Source of the DNA: an uncultured Bacteroides sp.
GTDB lineage: Bacteria; Bacteroidota; Bacteroidia; Bacteroidales; Bacteroidaceae
DNA length: 23,967 bases
NCBI GenBank assembly: GCA_900766005.1
Contig: CAAFTU010000021.1
Coordinates: forward strand, 1-23,967
Reading direction: 5' to 3'
Position numbers and translations under genes: made by a program. The first letter of the stretch is position 1. The number at the start of each line of letters is the position of its first letter. The notes beneath the pieces were generated by a model. It ran no database searches, was not told the DNA's origin, and saw nothing but the letters and a program-made list of their open reading frames with translations. Positions 21,876 to 23,967 of this stretch are shown in pieces.

Positions 21876-23390
21876 TTATAGTATGCCGTTGGAGCCCAAG
21901 ATAACCAGCATACTGTATCCCAGTATCAGTCCGACAATACCCATAATGATGCCGACTTTCTCCATGTCTTTTTGTTCTATCATACCCGTAGCGTGTGCCA
22001 GTGCGTTGGGCGGAGTACTGATGGGCAGAATCATCGCTAAGGATGAACCGATAGCTACTCCGATCAGCAGAGTTTCAACTCCTCCCAGTGAAGATAGGTT
22101 TTCACGCATACTGCTTCCGGCAATTGCAAGGATAGGTACCAGCAAAGCTGCTGTGGCAGTGTGAGAAATGAAGTTGGCCATTGCATAGCAGATGAGTCCG
22201 GAACCGACAATCATGAGCACCGGTGGCCAAGTTTCGAAAGGAATAGCTTCAATCATGTGTTTGGCAAGCCCTGTTTCTTGTAAAGCTACGCCTAACGCAA
22301 AACCGCCGGCTACCATCCACAGCACACTCCAGCTGATTTCTTCCAGATCTCGTTTGGTGATGATGCCCGTTACACAGAATACGGCTACGGGAATCATAGC
22401 TACTACGTTCGAATTGACCCCCGTGAATTTATCAAACATCCATAGTAATACAGTGATAGTAAAGGTGATATAAACAACAATGGAGCGCCAGTCTTTTTTT
22501 GCTTTGCCTTCAATTTTCAATTCGATATTCTTTTGCTTGAAGGGGAATAGACGTAAAAGAATAAACCATGCAATGAATAAAACCACAATGGTATAGGGAA
22601 GCATGAAACTCATCCATTCGCCAAAGCCTATATTCAGGTTCAGTCCTTCGGGGTCATTCAGGTATTTCAATGCAATGGCATTGGGGGGAGTTCCGATAGG
22701 GGTTCCCATACCTCCTACATTGGCTGCAACCGGAATGGCCATCGCTAAGCCTATTTTCCCTTTTCCGTCTGCAGGCAGTGCTTTTAATACGGGAGTCAGG
22801 AAAGTAAGCATCATGGCTGCTGTTGCCGTGTTGCTTAAGAACATGGAAAATACGGCTGTAACAAGGATAAAACCTAATAGGACATAGCGCGATTGCGTGC
22901 CGAAAGGCTGTAGCATGACGCGAGCCAACAGTACGTCAAGTCCGCTTTTGGTAGCTGCAATGGCAAGAATAAATCCACCGATAAACAGCATGATGATTGG
23001 ATCTGCGAAGCAGTGCATGATGGATTTGTATTTTACAGCTTTTCCCAATTCTTCAGTTGGTATATTTTCAGTGAAGAGCCATAAACTGCTGTCTGAGACT
23101 GAAAGTAGGAGTAAGACTACTATAAGTACAGACGTTGTCCAAGCCGGAATGGCTTCAAATATCCACATCAGTGTGGCAAATATAAAAATGGATATCAATC
23201 GCTGCTCTATAATTGTTAGCCCTTCAATTCCATAGCTATCGATGGGAAGAAACCACAAAACTAAAGCCACGATTATAGCAATAGCTAATTTTATACACCT
23301 GGCCACTGTTTGGTTTTTAGTTAACCTTTTGGCCTTTTTAAATTCATGATACGCTTCCACTAAATGGAAACCTTTGAAAATTTTATACAT
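21876..23390 (-). CDS. DASS/SLC13 family anion (dicarboxylate) transporter
   Basis: Inner membrane secondary carrier, probably sodium-coupled, for dicarboxylates such as succinate or related anions. The 504-residue protein has about eleven hydrophobic segments. The two family repeats are visible. The first has FLSNTATAAM (SNT at 186-188) and GTPIGTPPNAIA. The second has FISHTATAALL (SHT at 409-411, where most DASS proteins have SNT) and PISTPPNALAHATG. The N-terminal 30 residues are polar and highly charged before the first membrane segment. Monocistronic, with a terminator downstream and a candidate -7 box upstream. Substrate assignment is by family only; sulfate or citrate transport is possible. 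Confidence 0.9.
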   Translation of the reverse strand: MYKIFKGFHLVEAYHEFKKAKRLTKNQTVARCIKLAIAIIVALVLWFLPIDSYGIEGLTIIEQRLISIFIFATLMWIFEAIPAWTTSVLIVVLLLLSVSDSSLWLFTENIPTEELGKAVKYKSIMHCFADPIIMLFIGGFILAIAATKSGLDVLLARVMLQPFGTQSRYVLLGFILVTAVFSMFLSNTATAAMMLTFLTPVLKALPADGKGKIGLAMAIPVAANVGGMGTPIGTPPNAIALKYLNDPEGLNLNIGFGEWMSFMLPYTIVVLFIAWFILLRLFPFKQKNIELKIEGKAKKDWRSIVVYITFTITVLLWMFDKFTGVNSNVVAMIPVAVFCVTGIITKRDLEEISWSVLWMVAGGFALGVALQETGLAKHMIEAIPFETWPPVLMIVGSGLICYAMANFISHTATAALLVPILAIAGSSMRENLSSLGGVETLLIGVAIGSSLAMILPISTPPNALAHATGMIEQKDMEKVGIIMGIVGLILGYSMLVILGSNGIL

Positions 23391-23424
23391 AATATTAGGT
23401 TAAGATTATATTTATAACACATTG

Positions 23425-23432
23425 CAAAAATA
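23425..23432 (-). promoter_or_regulatory. Candidate -7 box of the DASS transporter gene
   Basis: The minus strand reads TATTTTTG, a TAnnTTTG match 34 bases before the start codon. No TTTG -33 box is seen at the usual spacing. Confidence 0.45.
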
Positions 23433-23967
23433 GCATTTTATTTGATATATGATTAATTATCCAAGAAATATTTTCAAGTTTTTGATGTGATATGTGTAAA
23501 TAGCTTGTTTCTTCTGTCATTTAGTCAAACTATATGCTATGAGTGGATGCTGGTATGTTTATAGCTTTTGGGGTTATTATGTATTGAAAGTGTTGTGTTT
23601 CTTTTACATATGAATATCTTCGAGGAAAAAGTATGAGCAGTGTTGCTTCACAAGAGGGAGATGAGTATGTCGTTGGCTTCCTTGGACAATTATACGAGTT
23701 TAGTTAGACTTTTGTGTAATAGCATCGTAGTATCATTCCACATATAGTATTAATATAATATTGAGTATCGTTTTAAATAGTGTGAGATGGGTGTGTGGTA
23801 TGGTGTGATATGAATATGGGCTCTTTTTGTTTAGGTCTTTCTAATACGCGCGCGTGATAATATATGGTGTATATTTTGGAAGATTGTTTTGTTGATCTTT
23901 CTCTTGTGTACCTTGAATTGTTTGTTAATCAGTGTAATAGTGTAAAATGCTAAAAAAAGTCATCAAA
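23433..23967. other. AT-rich region without a recognised gene
   Basis: Both strands are rich in stop codons. The only item of note is a 24-codon open frame at 23633-23707 (+) preceded by GAGGAAAAA, too short and unlike anything I recognise to call. A 10-bp alternating palindrome, ACGCGCGCGT, lies at 23846-23855. The region may hold a promoter for a gene beyond the window. Confidence 0.5.

Noticed and set aside
23633..23707. Small open frame of 24 codons with a possible ribosome-binding site (GAGGAAAAA)
   Set aside because: It has no hydrophobic segment, family resemblance or terminator. A frame this short is expected by chance in this region. It would need conservation data.

Overview
The window comes from a Bacteroidota chromosome, most likely a gut member of Bacteroidaceae (Bacteroides or Phocaeicola). 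The evidence is a SusC/SusD pair, lipoproteins whose mature N-termini start at a lipobox cysteine, a GH92 mannosidase, a BspA-like leucine-rich repeat lipoprotein, and several promoters of the Bacteroides type (TTTG, 19 bp, TAnnTTTG). I see no insertion sequence, integrase, CRISPR array or phage gene.

Layout. 1-548: the end of an upstream unit with a strong terminator, then an AT-rich leader. 549-9156 (+): a five-gene surface uptake locus made of an STN-containing SusC-like TonB-dependent receptor, a SusD-like lipoprotein, a DUF4843-type lipoprotein, a PKD-like lipoprotein with propeller-like strands, and, after a terminator, a secreted DUF4369/TlpA-type thioredoxin. No glycosidase or protease is encoded with it, so the ligand is open. 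9269-9312: a bidirectional terminator. 9353-12953 (-): a three-gene biotin-dependent acyl-CoA carboxylase operon (biotin carboxylase, biotin carrier, carboxyltransferase) with a long, hairpin-rich leader. 13309-13657 (+): two tandem paralogous small RNA units. Each has its own full promoter, a near-identical body and a covarying intrinsic terminator; this is the most interesting content of the window. 13707-15328 (-): a YgbA-type cysteine-rich protein and a BspA-like lipoprotein. 15487-15574: four 22-bp tandem repeats with palindromic cores. 15829-15901 (-): tRNA-Phe with its own promoter and terminator. 16041-18979 (-): lpxK, purine nucleoside phosphorylase and thiL, overlapping or tightly spaced. 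19223-21418 (+): GH92 alpha-mannosidase lipoprotein. 21876-23390 (-): DASS/SLC13-type dicarboxylate transporter. 23391-23967: AT-rich, no convincing gene.

How the parts relate. The SusCD locus would capture and import a ligand across the outer membrane, with the TlpA-like protein providing periplasmic thiol chemistry. The carboxylase operon and the dicarboxylate carrier fit the succinate/propionate metabolism of Bacteroides. lpxK, pnp and thiL are housekeeping. The tandem sRNAs are candidate trans-acting regulators, and a short, statistically weak complementarity to the ribosome-binding region of the SusC-like gene is noted.
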